Shown here: positions 1-8,337 of the stretch, piece after piece | Numbering within the stretch: the first letter of the stretch is position 1 | Layout of the letters: the number at the start of each line of letters is the position of its first letter | Source: Ktedonobacteria bacterium | Lineage (GTDB): Bacteria > Chloroflexota > Ktedonobacteria > Ktedonobacterales > JACDGC01 | Length of the DNA stretch: 64,000 bases | NCBI GenBank assembly: GCA_027459785.1 | Contig: DAIDGU010000046.1 | Coordinates: forward strand, 37,869-101,868 | Reading direction: 5' to 3' | Notes under the pieces: generated by a model | Databases searched by the model: none | Seen by the model: the letters and a program-made list of their open reading frames with translations, nothing else | What the model was told of the DNA's origin: nothing | Program-made: the position numbers and the translations under genes

Positions 1-342
1 CCCCGTCCAAATATGCGCCGGAAACGATGTCCTACAGGTTTAGCCGATGATTTGCATGTCGCGCGGTGGTCTCCCGTCGGCAGGATACCTTCGCGCCCGG
101 CTCGCTGGTCTCAGGCGGTGCGTAGCGAGCGTCGGCACCGCAGCCCCTCAGCTAAGTGACACCCGCGCCCCGGCCCGCTGAGAAGAGGACGGACGGATGC
201 GCTTCACTGGGTATTAAGCAGCGAAAGCGAGTTGTGGCTGCTGTTTGGCAGCTATTGTTTGCTGGTGGTTTAACGAGGGTGGATACCAGCACCTCGACCT
301 GCAATCGATCCCTTCGCCTACCTGTCGATCCCCAGCATCCCC
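1..342 (-). ncRNA. ssrA: tmRNA (ssrA), 3' end cut by window edge
   Basis: Transfer-messenger RNA that rescues stalled ribosomes. Read on the minus strand, the RNA starts GGGGATGCTGGGGATCGACAGG, matching the family 5' end (GGGGNTG...GGATTCGACAGG). An open frame at 249-214 follows TAGCT and reads AKQQPQLAFAA-stop, a proteolysis tag ending in the typical LAxAA. Downstream is a pseudoknot: minus-strand arms from 136-141 and 116-121 pair, interleaved with arms from 125-130 and 101-106. The end contains GCTAAACCTGTAGGACATC, like the family CTAAGCATGTAG. Only about 25-30 nt (T arm end and acceptor) should lie outside the window. No protein gene should be called here. Confidence 0.93.
214..249 (-). 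other. tmRNA proteolysis-tag reading frame
   Basis: Eleven codons read AKQQPQLAFAA followed by TAA. The resume codon is taken as GCC at 249-247, because it is preceded by TAGCT at the position where E. coli has TAGTC before GCA. The non-templated alanine from Ala-tmRNA would precede it. The hydrophobic LAFAA end fits recognition by ClpXP-type proteases. Confidence 0.85.
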
Positions 343-373
343 AGGGTTCGCCTCATAGAAAGGGAACACATCC

Positions 374-402
374 AGTATACCACGGATGCGACCAAGATGC
401 AA
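374..402 (-). promoter_or_regulatory. ssrA promoter
   Basis: The minus strand shows -35 TTGCAT (402-397), a 17-bp spacer and -10 TATACT (379-374). Transcription would start near 367, giving a short 5' leader before the mature tmRNA end at 342, as expected for a precursor trimmed by RNase P. Confidence 0.7.
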
Positions 403-434
403 GGGCCAAGGGGCCGTCTATCTGGGCTACCTTG

Positions 435-463
435 TTGCGCCGCGCGCGGCTGAGGCGTATACT
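435..463 (+). promoter_or_regulatory. Promoter of the FKBP gene
   Basis: -35 TTGCGC (435-440), 17-bp spacer, -10 TATACT (458-463). Predicted start near 470, giving a leader of about 54 nt before the ATG at 524. It is divergent from the ssrA promoter. Confidence 0.55.
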
Positions 464-523
464 ACAAGCAATTCATGCCACGTGATTCTGCCGCATTGCA
501 CTGAGGAGGATTGGTACGACGTT

Positions 524-1378
524 ATGGCTTCATCCAACAAAGGGGGGCGGAGCTTACCAAACAGCCGCCCCAGCGCCACGACCGGCACAAACGCGCAGAA
601 ACCGAAAACGACCGGTACCCTCGCCCAGGGCGCGAAATCCAGTACGCCCAGCCGGCCCGTCACCACGAAATCGGCCACGCTGAGCCGCCCCGTCAATGCG
701 AAAGCACCGGTCAGTCAGCCGACCAACACGAAGTCCGCGCCGGCCAGTCGCCCGGTCGCCTCACGCGCCGCAGGAGCCAGTGCGCCCGGTGCCGTCGTCA
801 AGCGCGCCGGCATCTCGCCCACGCGCCAGGCACGGCTGGAAGCGCAGCGCCAGCATCAGCGCAACAAACAGACGATCAATATGATCGCTGCCGGTTTTGT
901 TGTGTTGCTGGTGGTGATCGTCGGCTTCGCCATCTATCAGGCCATCCCCAAGCCGGCCCCAGCGCAAAAGGCTTGCTTGACTGTCCCCGCTAATTTGCCA
1001 TCGAATGCGGATCAACCGCCACCGACGAATCTGAAGCCGGTGAAATTGAGCAACGGCCTGGAATATATCGATCTCGTCGTTGGCTGCGGCGCGGCGGTGC
1101 CAACCGGCGGCTCATTTACCGCGAATTATACCGGATGGGTCGAGGGCGGCCACAAGTTCCAATCCTCGCGCGATCCCGGCAGCAACGGTCCATTTCAGGC
1201 GAATTTAGCGCAAGTTATCCCCGGTTGGCAGCAAGGTTTGCCCGGCATGAAGGTTGGTGGTGTGCGACGCTTGATCATTCCCGCTGCGTTGGCGTATGGT
1301 GCAAATCCCCAGCCGGGATCGGGTATCCCACCCAATGCTAACCTGATCTTCGACGTATCGGCGATCAGCATCCCCTGA
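524..1378 (+). CDS. Membrane-anchored FKBP-type peptidyl-prolyl isomerase
   Basis: A 284-aa protein with three parts: a low-complexity Ser/Thr/Pro/Ala/Lys-rich N-terminal region (about 1-115), one transmembrane segment (about 118-140, IAAGFVVLLVVIVGFAIYQA), and a C-terminal FKBP domain (about 175-284) with VIPGWQQGLPGMKVGG and IPPNANLIFDV signatures. With the N-terminus basic and inside, the isomerase domain would lie outside the membrane, where such enzymes help fold secreted proteins. The frame opens further upstream at 386, but ATG 524 is chosen because AGGAGGA at 504-510 gives a good ribosome site and a promoter lies at 435-463. The family call is secure; substrates are unknown. Confidence 0.9.
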   Translation: MASSNKGGRSLPNSRPSATTGTNAQKPKTTGTLAQGAKSSTPSRPVTTKSATLSRPVNAKAPVSQPTNTKSAPASRPVASRAAGASAPGAVVKRAGISPTRQARLEAQRQHQRNKQTINMIAAGFVVLLVVIVGFAIYQAIPKPAPAQKACLTVPANLPSNADQPPPTNLKPVKLSNGLEYIDLVVGCGAAVPTGGSFTANYTGWVEGGHKFQSSRDPGSNGPFQANLAQVIPGWQQGLPGMKVGGVRRLIIPAALAYGANPQPGSGIPPNANLIFDVSAISIP

Positions 1379-1437
1379 TCGGCCAGGGCCGTGTGGGCAA
1401 TTACCGCCCGGCAATGCTAGAGGCGCGGCGGCGCGCA

Positions 1438-1446
1438 TGGTACAAT
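1438..1446 (+). promoter_or_regulatory. Extended -10 promoter of the ABC operon
   Basis: TGGTACAAT has the extended -10 form (TG-n-TACAAT). No good -35 lies at 17 bp. It is about 100 nt before the ABC ATPase start. Confidence 0.4.
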
Positions 1447-1544
1447 GCACTACAAGATGATGGACAAACATACATCGAGTTGGCATGACCTTGTGCCGCT
1501 GCGCCGTTTGTTGACGCGCGCGGCCCTACGGCTGGAGGCTGGAT

Positions 1545-2675
1545 ATGTCCCAGGCGACCGCGCCGCTGGTGCGCTGCCAGGACGTGGCGACGCGCGTATC
1601 GGCACATGGGCGGGCGTTGACGGGCGTCACGTTCGAGGTGCAGCCGGGCGAGATCTTCGCGCTGGCCGGGCCGGGCGGCAGCGGGAAGTCATCCCTGCTC
1701 GCGCTCCTCGCGGGTTTACACGCGCCGAACGCTGGCGCAATCAGCGTCGCTGGTGTTGACCTCACCCGCCGGCCCGGCGGCATCGCCGCCTTCACCTCGT
1801 ACCTGGCGCAGCACTCCGACGCCCCCGAACACCTGCGCGTGCGCGAGTTGCTCTTTTTCACCGGGCGGCTGCGCGGTTTGCCGGCCAACACCGCCCGCGC
1901 TGTCAGCCGCGACCTGCTGGACCAGAGTGGGCTGGACCCCATCGCCGGCCAACCCCTCGCCGCGATCTCGCGCGGGGAAGAGCGCCTGGCGCGCTTCTGT
2001 GCCGCGCTGATGGGCGCGCCGCGCCTCTTGCTGCTGGATGAGCCGACGGCGGACCTCGACTTTCGCCAGCGCCAGTGGGTGTGGGATGTCATCCGCCAGA
2101 TGCAGGGCAGCGGCGTGACAACGATCGTGGCGACGCACCACATTGAAGAGATCGAGCCACTCGCCAACCGCCTCGCCTTCCTGCGCGACGGCAAACTCAT
2201 CGCGCTGGGCGAAGTCACGTCCCTGAAAGAGAAATTCAGCCGAGGACCGCGCATGGACCTCAAGCTGATCGCTGGTGCGACGCTGGGCAACATCACGCGA
2301 CTGAAGTTGGAGGCGCTGGGCGAGATCGTGGAACACGAGCCGGGCATCTTCTCGCTTTACCCTAAGCCGGATGCTATCGGCGGCTCCATCGTCGCCTCCA
2401 TCCCCGTCACGACGATGGCCCAGGCGCTGGCTAAGGGCCGCAAGGGCGGGCGCAAAAAGAAAGACACTGCCGTCGTTCCCGTTCCCAATCAGGTGCTGAT
2501 CAACGAAGATGCCTGGCTGCTGGATCGCACGATCAATCTCCCTGGCACGCTGGGGCGCACGATTGAAGAGATCTTCACGATCATCGGCTCACAGAACGTG
2601 GCGGAGTTCTGGTTCGCGCCGCCCACGCTGACGGATGTCTATCTGCAACTGACCGGAGAAGATGCCCATGCCTGA
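1545..2675 (+). CDS. ABC transporter ATP-binding protein
   Basis: A 376-aa ABC ATPase. Walker A is GPGGSGKSS (42-50), Q-loop region near 89, Walker B LLLLDEPTAD (161-170) and H-loop ATHH (196-199). The signature motif reads ISRGE (141-145) instead of LSGGQ, a divergent form that should still be checked for activity. About 170 residues follow the ATPase core, including a Lys/Arg-rich stretch (GRKGGRKKK), as seen in ATPases of ABC-2 drug or antibiotic exporters. The stop overlaps the start of the next gene, a membrane protein, so the two are probably co-translated as one exporter. SD CTGGAGG lies about 8 nt before the ATG. Confidence 0.88.
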   Translation: MSQATAPLVRCQDVATRVSAHGRALTGVTFEVQPGEIFALAGPGGSGKSSLLALLAGLHAPNAGAISVAGVDLTRRPGGIAAFTSYLAQHSDAPEHLRVRELLFFTGRLRGLPANTARAVSRDLLDQSGLDPIAGQPLAAISRGEERLARFCAALMGAPRLLLLDEPTADLDFRQRQWVWDVIRQMQGSGVTTIVATHHIEEIEPLANRLAFLRDGKLIALGEVTSLKEKFSRGPRMDLKLIAGATLGNITRLKLEALGEIVEHEPGIFSLYPKPDAIGGSIVASIPVTTMAQALAKGRKGGRKKKDTAVVPVPNQVLINEDAWLLDRTINLPGTLGRTIEEIFTIIGSQNVAEFWFAPPTLTDVYLQLTGEDAHA

Positions 2676-3501
2676 CGCGCACACGGCCTTGCGTCCGCTG
2701 GTGAGCATGCACCTGCTGGCGCTGCGGGGCCAGTTCCTTACTATCGTGCTGGCGACCATCGTGCTGCCGCTGGGCATCAGCGCGGCGCTGATTGCCGCGC
2801 CACTGACGGCCACGCCGCTCCAGCGCACGAACGTCCTGGCGCTCAGCCCGTTGCTGCCGCTGCTGGGGATGGCCTTTCTGGTGATCCCGGCGCACTTGGC
2901 GCACATGCGCGAGGCCGGGCAGATGCGCTTTTTCGCCGCGCTGCCGATTCACCGGGGCGTGCTGCTGCGGTCGCTGTTGCTGGTCGCCGCACTGGCTGTG
3001 CTGCCGGGCGTCGTGCTGGCCAGCGTGGGCGTGATGGATCTGCTGCACAATCGGGCATTGCTGGGGGTCTTGCCGCTGCTGGCGCTGGTGGTGGCCGCGC
3101 TCCCCCTCGCGCCGCTGGGCGCGTGCATCGGCCTGGCTGGGCTGCGCCAGGGCGCGGCGACCGCGTGGGGGATGTTCGCATACGCCGTTTCAGTCGGCGG
3201 CTTGATCGTTCACATTGCCGCCAACCACCTCACGCCCACCGTGAACCATCTCACGGCGATCCTGCCGGGCGCGCTGGGGAGCGATCTGATCGCGGCGTTT
3301 CTGCCGCTGAGCGGCCCGCGCTCCGTGCCGGCGGATCTGCTGGGGCTGTTGGCCTATGCGGGCGCGGCGGGCTACCTGGCGTTCCGCCTGGTGCCGTGGC
3401 GGATTGAGGCGCGGGCTGATCCAGCGGCGCTAGCGCCCTCGCTCCCGCCGCCGGCTCCGGCGTTGCCACCGTCGAGCGCGTCCGGTTCATCCGGCGCGTG
3501 A
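2668..3501 (+). CDS. ABC-2-like permease subunit
   Basis: About 277 aa with at least six hydrophobic segments (for example LTIVLATIVLPLGISAALI, LLRSLLLVAALAVLPGVVLA, GLLAYAGAAGYLAFRLV) and a Pro/Ala/Ser-rich tail. It overlaps the upstream ATPase stop, so it is the likely membrane partner of that ATPase. ATG 2662 and ATG 2668 are both possible; 2668 has the better spacing from CGGAGAA. No strong family motif is visible, so the permease call rests mainly on context. The last 250 bp overlap the convergent VTT-like gene on the other strand. Confidence 0.7.
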   Translation: MPDAHTALRPLVSMHLLALRGQFLTIVLATIVLPLGISAALIAAPLTATPLQRTNVLALSPLLPLLGMAFLVIPAHLAHMREAGQMRFFAALPIHRGVLLRSLLLVAALAVLPGVVLASVGVMDLLHNRALLGVLPLLALVVAALPLAPLGACIGLAGLRQGAATAWGMFAYAVSVGGLIVHIAANHLTPTVNHLTAILPGALGSDLIAAFLPLSGPRSVPADLLGLLAYAGAAGYLAFRLVPWRIEARADPAALAPSLPPPAPALPPSSASGSSGA

Positions 3502-4312
3502 TGATCCCCGGCAGCACCATGACGACGATGGCGACCAGGCTGACGACACCGATAAGCGTCGGCAGATTCGCCCCGTGCCGCCAGGCCGCGCCGGAAATCG
3601 CGCCGCCACCTAGCAGCACCAGGGCATAGATGCACCGTCCCACGAAGATCGGCGGGACGAAGATGCGTAGCCGCATTCCCAGCGCGCCCACCGCCAGGTC
3701 GAAGGGCGAGGCCAATGGCGACAGGCGCGTCAGCGCCAGCACGACCCACTCTTCGCCGTGCATCGCGCGTTCCGCCGCCGCCAGCACCGCACCATTGGTA
3801 AACTCGGAGGCGCGCAGCCGTTGCGCCCAGCCCTGCACGATGCCGCGCCGGCGCGGCGCGCTTATCGCCGCCTTGCGCACGGCCACTGCGGGCGCGCTCT
3901 TGCCGTCCAGCGTCGTGCGCGCCTCCCCGCCTGACCTGGGGCGGCTCCCATCCCTCGTGGGGCGGACATTCCTGTCCGCCAGCGTTGAGATCTTGCCGCG
4001 CCCGTCCGCCTTCTGTTCCGGCTCACCGGCTTTGCGCCGCGCGAAACGCTGCCAGAGCGCACCACCGCTGCGCCCCAGGAGCAGCGCGATGACATCGCGC
4101 AGGGTACTCGCCAGTGCAACCGCCACGACTAACACGATGAAGATGAGCCAACCGTCGCGCATTTGCATCGCTAACGCGCCCGCCAGCAGCAACGTGAGCG
4201 TGATGGGAAAAGGAAAGCCGGCGAAACTGAAGATCACCAACCCGGTGACGATCAAAACGAATACCGGCGCGGGCAGATGTGCCGCCGCGTGCAGCCAGGC
4301 TTCTCCATTCAT
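3251..4312 (-). CDS. VTT/DedA-like membrane protein with repeat-derived insert
   Basis: About 353 aa. The N-terminal half has hydrophobic segments (FVLIVTGLVIFSFAGFPFPI; WLIFIVLVVAVALASTL) and the second half has LTRLSPLASPFDLAVGALGMRL, typical of the VTT/DedA (SNARE-associated) family of membrane proteins. Between the halves is a poorly conserved insert of about 70 residues that includes LADRNVRPT, encoded by a copy of the dispersed palindromic repeat at 3961-3980. ATG 4312 is chosen because GAGGAG precedes it and MNGEAW fits DedA N-termini. The last 80 residues are Pro/Ala/Arg-rich and lie antisense to the permease gene, so the true C-terminus may be earlier if there is a frameshift. Confidence 0.7.
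   Translation of the reverse strand: MNGEAWLHAAAHLPAPVFVLIVTGLVIFSFAGFPFPITLTLLLAGALAMQMRDGWLIFIVLVVAVALASTLRDVIALLLGRSGGALWQRFARRKAGEPEQKADGRGKISTLADRNVRPTRDGSRPRSGGEARTTLDGKSAPAVAVRKAAISAPRRRGIVQGWAQRLRASEFTNGAVLAAAERAMHGEEWVVLALTRLSPLASPFDLAVGALGMRLRIFVPPIFVGRCIYALVLLGGGAISGAAWRHGANLPTLIGVVSLVAIVVMVLPGIITRRMNRTRSTVATPEPAAGARALAPLDQPAPQSATAPGGTPGSPPRPHRPTAPADPPARSAGRSAAETPRSDRSPARPAGSP
3961..3980. repeat. Dispersed palindrome R1, copy a (inside VTT-like gene)
   Basis: GGCGGACATTCCTGTCCGCC is an 8-bp perfect inverted repeat around TTCC, preceded by CGTGG as in the other copies (23922, 37261, 61183). On the minus strand it is read as part of LADRNVRPT. Confidence 0.85.
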
Positions 4313-4568
4313 GTGCCGCACGCTCCTCGCCCCGCCGTCGTTTCTTGCTATTGCTAGGAGATAGTACCACAGATAGAACGCACACACCCAACCTGGCACA
4401 CGCCCCACCATTTCGGCTGATCGCGTTCGCTCCCAGTTATGCTGGGGCGCAGATGGAAGTTGACGACAGATCGGGTAGACGGTAGTTTAGGGAGGACGAC
4501 AGAAGGACGGCGGGCGACGGCGATGACCACCTAATGGTGCCACTATGCATCAACCGCTCGCTTCGCTC

Positions 4569-4597
4569 TTGCCTGTGCGCGTTTTTCAGCATACAAT
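4569..4597 (+). promoter_or_regulatory. Promoter of the STAND NTPase gene
   Basis: -35 TTGCCT (4569-4574), 17-bp spacer, -10 TACAAT (4592-4597). Start near 4604 gives a leader of about 57 nt. Confidence 0.6.
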
Positions 4598-4660
4598 ACT
4601 TCTGTCATCGGTGCTGTTGGCGCACGTTTTCCACGTTTTCATCGTACAAAGGATCGTGTT

Positions 4661-7159
4661 ATGGTACCAAACGAGCCATCATCTGACGATATCACCATCA
4701 CCGAGATCGCCAGGGAGCGGTCGCCGGCGGAGCGCGTGCTGATCTGGCTGCTGCGGCGCTGGTGGGCGCTGGCGGCGGCGGCGGTGCTTAGCACCGTGGT
4801 CAGCGAACTGACCGGCATCGGCGGCACATTATTCAATGAGTTTGCCAACGGCCAGGCACTGGCATTGCCGCCGGTGCAACGCGGCGTCGTCGGCTCGCTC
4901 TTCGCGCGCTATCCCATCCCCACGATCATTGGCGTGGTGGTGATCATCATCTTCACCGTCGTCGCGTTTTTTGCCGACCGCGCGGAACAAGCGCGCCTGA
5001 CACGGCTGACGGCAGAGGCTGAGCAGCGCGCCAAAACCGAGCGCCGGCTGGAATCGCGCGCGGAGGCGCGGCAAGTGCTGGAAGAGTTCTTTCAGCAACA
5101 AAAGTCCCAGCAACACCTCGACAGCGAAGGCGATGAGGAGGAGGCCGCCAGCACCCAGAGCGCGCGGCCCATCGTCCTGCCACCGCGCCCCACGCTCGTC
5201 ATCGGGCGCGAAACCGAGCTGGCGCGCATCGCCGGCATCCTGCGCTCTCCCGCCACGACGGCGCTGGCCTTGCGCGGCATGGGGGGCGTGGGCAAAAGCA
5301 CGCTGTTGCTCGAAACGCTCTATCGCCAGAAGGACGCTCAGGCGTTTCCGGGCGGCATCGTCTGGCTTTCGTGCCAGGATCTGGTAGACGACGACTGCGA
5401 AACGCAACTATATGACGCCGCTGGCATCGCGCTGGGACTGAGCGAGGTTGCCAAGGTCGATGGGGCTAATGCCAAAGCGCAGGCGTTGGCGCGCGGCGTG
5501 GCGGGCCGGCAGATCCTGATCGGCCTGGACAACGTGGAACAGCAAATGCCGCTGGATCGTGTGCTGGCGGCGCTGACGGCGCGGGGCGCGAACGGTGCCG
5601 GGCCGGTCGTGCTGCTTTCGACGCGCGTCACCTGGCCCGATGTGCCGGGCCTGACGGAACTGGACCTGGACGTGCTGACGCCGGAGCAGGGCTTCGCGCT
5701 GTTGCAGCGGCTGGTGGAACGCGGCGGCAAAGCGACGATCAGCGCCGAGGACGCGCCAGCGGCGCAAGCCATCGTGGCGGCGGTGGGCGCGTTGCCCTTG
5801 GCCCTGGAACTGGTGGCTCCGCGCATCGTGCGCCGCGCCGAGCCGCTGGCCGCCCTGGCCGTGCGCCTGCGCGCCGAAGGCGTGGAGCTGAAAGGCCGCA
5901 CGCGCAGCATCGAGCGCACTTTCGACCTGACCTATGAGCAACTCAGCGCCGTCGAACAGCGCGGGTTCGGCGCGCTGGCCGTCTTCGCCGGCACGTCGTT
6001 CAGCCAGGATGCGGCGGTCGCGGTCATGGTCGCCGTCCTGGGCGACGCCGCCACCGGGCAGATCTTGCTGGATCTCGCCGATCTCAGTTTGCTGCGCGAA
6101 GTGCCGCAGGCGGACGGCCCGCCGCGCTATCAGATGCATCCGCTGGTACGCCAGTTCGCCCGCGAGCGCCTGCGCCAGCAAGGCGCGGATGCCGAGCAGG
6201 CGGCGGAGTTGGCGGCGGCGCAGTTTTATCGCGCCGTGGCGCATCGGCACCAACGCCAGCGTGTCGCCACCTATGCAGCTATCGACCAGGAATATAGCAA
6301 CATCCTGGGCGCGCTGGGCTGGGCCTATCAGCAGATGAAGACGACGACCGATCCCAGGCTGGGAACGCAACTCGCGCAACTCGTCGCCGACAGCGCCGGT
6401 GATCTGCGCGACTTCATCCAGGATCGCGGCTATTGGACGGACGGGCGGCGCATCTTGCGCTGGGGCATCGAGGCCGACGCGCGGCTGGGCAACCAACAAC
6501 GCCAGAGTTCGATGCTGGCGATGCTGGCCTTCATCGTGCGCCAGCAGGGCGACCTGGACGAAGCGGAGGGCTATTTCAACCAGGCGCTGGCGCTGGCCCG
6601 CGCCCGCAACGACCGCCGGGGCGAGGCGGCGCGCATCCATAACCTGGGGACGCTGGCGCTGATGCGTGGCGACCTGCCACGCGCCCGCGCGCTTTACGAG
6701 GAGGCGCTGGCGATGCGCCGCGCGCTGAATGAGGCGGGCGGCATGAGCGCGACCCTGCGCTCGCTGGGCATTCTGGCGGCGGAACAGGGCCAGTGGGACG
6801 AGGCCCGCCGCTATCTGCGCGAATCGCTCGATCTCAAGAAGGTGCAGGGCGTCTCGCGCGGGCGCACGTTCTGTGAACTGGGCAGCGTATTGCTGCGCGA
6901 CCCCGACGGCGACCGCACGCAAGCGCGCAACCTGCTCCAGACCGCGCTGGATATCGCCCATCAATTCAATGTGAAGAATGATGAGGCCCACGCGCTGGAT
7001 TGGCTGGGCGCGCTGGACCTGGCGGAAGGTGACATCGACGGGGCGCGCACCCGCTGGGAAGCCGCCTTGCAGATCTATGCCGCCCTCGGCGCGGCGGCGG
7101 CCAGCGCCACCCGCGACCGCCTGGCGAAGCTGGCCGCGCCCGTGGCGGCGACGGCGTGA
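4661..7159 (+). CDS. Membrane-anchored STAND (NB-ARC) NTPase with TPR repeats
   Basis: An 832-aa protein. Two hydrophobic segments lie near the N-terminus (about 33-50 and 86-105), followed by a charged coiled-coil-like stretch (105-165). The NB-ARC/STAND NTPase has P-loop GMGGVGKST (206-214) and Walker B ILIGLDNVE (285-293), with a winged-helix-like region ending YQMHPLVRQFARERL. The C-terminal part (about 590-820) is a TPR array (EAEGYFNQALALARARND, RARALYEEALAMRRALNE). STAND proteins are switch-like signalling ATPases that use the repeats to sense ligands or partners. The membrane anchor is uncommon for this class. AAAGGA lies 8 nt before ATG. The next gene starts inside this stop codon (GTGA). 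Confidence 0.85.
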   Translation: MVPNEPSSDDITITEIARERSPAERVLIWLLRRWWALAAAAVLSTVVSELTGIGGTLFNEFANGQALALPPVQRGVVGSLFARYPIPTIIGVVVIIIFTVVAFFADRAEQARLTRLTAEAEQRAKTERRLESRAEARQVLEEFFQQQKSQQHLDSEGDEEEAASTQSARPIVLPPRPTLVIGRETELARIAGILRSPATTALALRGMGGVGKSTLLLETLYRQKDAQAFPGGIVWLSCQDLVDDDCETQLYDAAGIALGLSEVAKVDGANAKAQALARGVAGRQILIGLDNVEQQMPLDRVLAALTARGANGAGPVVLLSTRVTWPDVPGLTELDLDVLTPEQGFALLQRLVERGGKATISAEDAPAAQAIVAAVGALPLALELVAPRIVRRAEPLAALAVRLRAEGVELKGRTRSIERTFDLTYEQLSAVEQRGFGALAVFAGTSFSQDAAVAVMVAVLGDAATGQILLDLADLSLLREVPQADGPPRYQMHPLVRQFARERLRQQGADAEQAAELAAAQFYRAVAHRHQRQRVATYAAIDQEYSNILGALGWAYQQMKTTTDPRLGTQLAQLVADSAGDLRDFIQDRGYWTDGRRILRWGIEADARLGNQQRQSSMLAMLAFIVRQQGDLDEAEGYFNQALALARARNDRRGEAARIHNLGTLALMRGDLPRARALYEEALAMRRALNEAGGMSATLRSLGILAAEQGQWDEARRYLRESLDLKKVQGVSRGRTFCELGSVLLRDPDGDRTQARNLLQTALDIAHQFNVKNDEAHALDWLGALDLAEGDIDGARTRWEAALQIYAALGAAAASATRDRLAKLAAPVAATA

Positions 7160-8337
7160 AGACGCGACGCAGCCGCGCCGGCAGCGAGGCGGAATTCGCC
7201 GCATGGTGGGCCGACGGCGCGATCGGCGGCCATGACCTGCGCACCAGCGACGGGCGCACCGCGCGCGTGCTGTTTCAGGGCCGCGCCGGCGGTCCCGTCG
7301 GCCCCGACTTCCGCGACGCCGTGATCCTGCTGGATGGCGCGCGACAGACGGGCGACATTGAACTGCACTTGCGCGCGGCGAACTGGTATGACCATCGGCA
7401 CCAGACCGACCCGCGCTACGACCACGTGATCCTGCATGTCGTCGCGCACGGTCCCCTGCCGCCCGCCGCCGTCACGCGCCTCGCTTCCGGCGCGGTCACG
7501 CCGTCGGTCGTGCTGGGCGACCGCGCCCGCTTTGCCGCGCCGTCGCCGCACCACCCCACCTGGCCCTGCCAGGCCGCGCCGTTGCCCGCGCCCGACCGTG
7601 CCGCCGCGCTGGTTGCGTGGGGACGGGCGCGCTTCGCCGCCCGCGTCGCCCGGTTCCGCGCCGACCTCGCCCTCGCGCCGGACCCCGCCGCCGCTCTCGA
7701 TGGCCTGCTGCTCGCCGCCATCGCCGAGGCGCTGGGCTATGGCCGGGATATGTATCAGCGTGGCGCGGCCCGCGACCTTCTGAGCGCACGCCGGTTGCAG
7801 GCGCTGGTGCAGCTCACGGAGGAGTGGGCGCGCGTGTCGCCGGGGGCAGTATGGTGCGGAGCGGCGCTGGCCGGCGGCGAGCGGGCGGGGTGGGAGCGGT
7901 TGCTGCGCGTGCTGGCTCCGGCTGGCTCGGCCATCGGGCGGCAACGCGGCGCGATTGTGCTGTGGAATGCCGTCTTGCCCGTGCTGGTGGCCTATGGCGA
8001 CGCCTGTGGCAATCAGGCGCTGGCGCAGATCGCGCGGGCGATTGCCTGGCACGCGCCGGGGCTGCCGGGCAACACGATCACGCGCGGCATGGCGCGCTGG
8101 TTGGCGCTGCCTCGCCCGCCCGCTGGTGCGCTGGCCCAGCAGGGACTCCAGCATCTGCATGCGCGCTGGTGTCGCACGAAAGACTGCGCCGCCTGTCCCG
8201 CCCACACTGGGCAATCAGCGCATCGCCTAGCGGCCAGCGATCTGTCCGTCTTACCAGATGCGCCACGCCTCGTAGACCGGCACGCCGCGCTCCAGCACAT
8301 GCACGCTGATGGTGCTGCGAAAGATTTCGGCGCGTAG
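7156..8337 (+). CDS. DUF2851 family protein
   Basis: 393 aa. The N-terminal part has GPVGPDFRDAVI, GDIELHLRAANWYDH and DPRYDHVILHVV, which match my memory of the DUF2851 family (uncharacterised). It ends with a Cys cluster, CRTKDCAACPAH, a possible metal site. Translation starts at GTG 7156, overlapping the TGA of the STAND gene, so the two are translationally coupled and possibly work together. The last 87 bp overlap the convergent gene on the minus strand. Function unknown. Confidence 0.8.
   Translation: MKTRRSRAGSEAEFAAWWADGAIGGHDLRTSDGRTARVLFQGRAGGPVGPDFRDAVILLDGARQTGDIELHLRAANWYDHRHQTDPRYDHVILHVVAHGPLPPAAVTRLASGAVTPSVVLGDRARFAAPSPHHPTWPCQAAPLPAPDRAAALVAWGRARFAARVARFRADLALAPDPAAALDGLLLAAIAEALGYGRDMYQRGAARDLLSARRLQALVQLTEEWARVSPGAVWCGAALAGGERAGWERLLRVLAPAGSAIGRQRGAIVLWNAVLPVLVAYGDACGNQALAQIARAIAWHAPGLPGNTITRGMARWLALPRPPAGALAQQGLQHLHARWCRTKDCAACPAHTGQSAHRLAASDLSVLPDAPRLVDRHAALQHMHADGAAKDFGA

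Noticed and set aside
156..485. 109-aa plus-strand open frame at the window start
   Set aside because: It lies antisense to tmRNA and across both promoters; it has no ribosome site.
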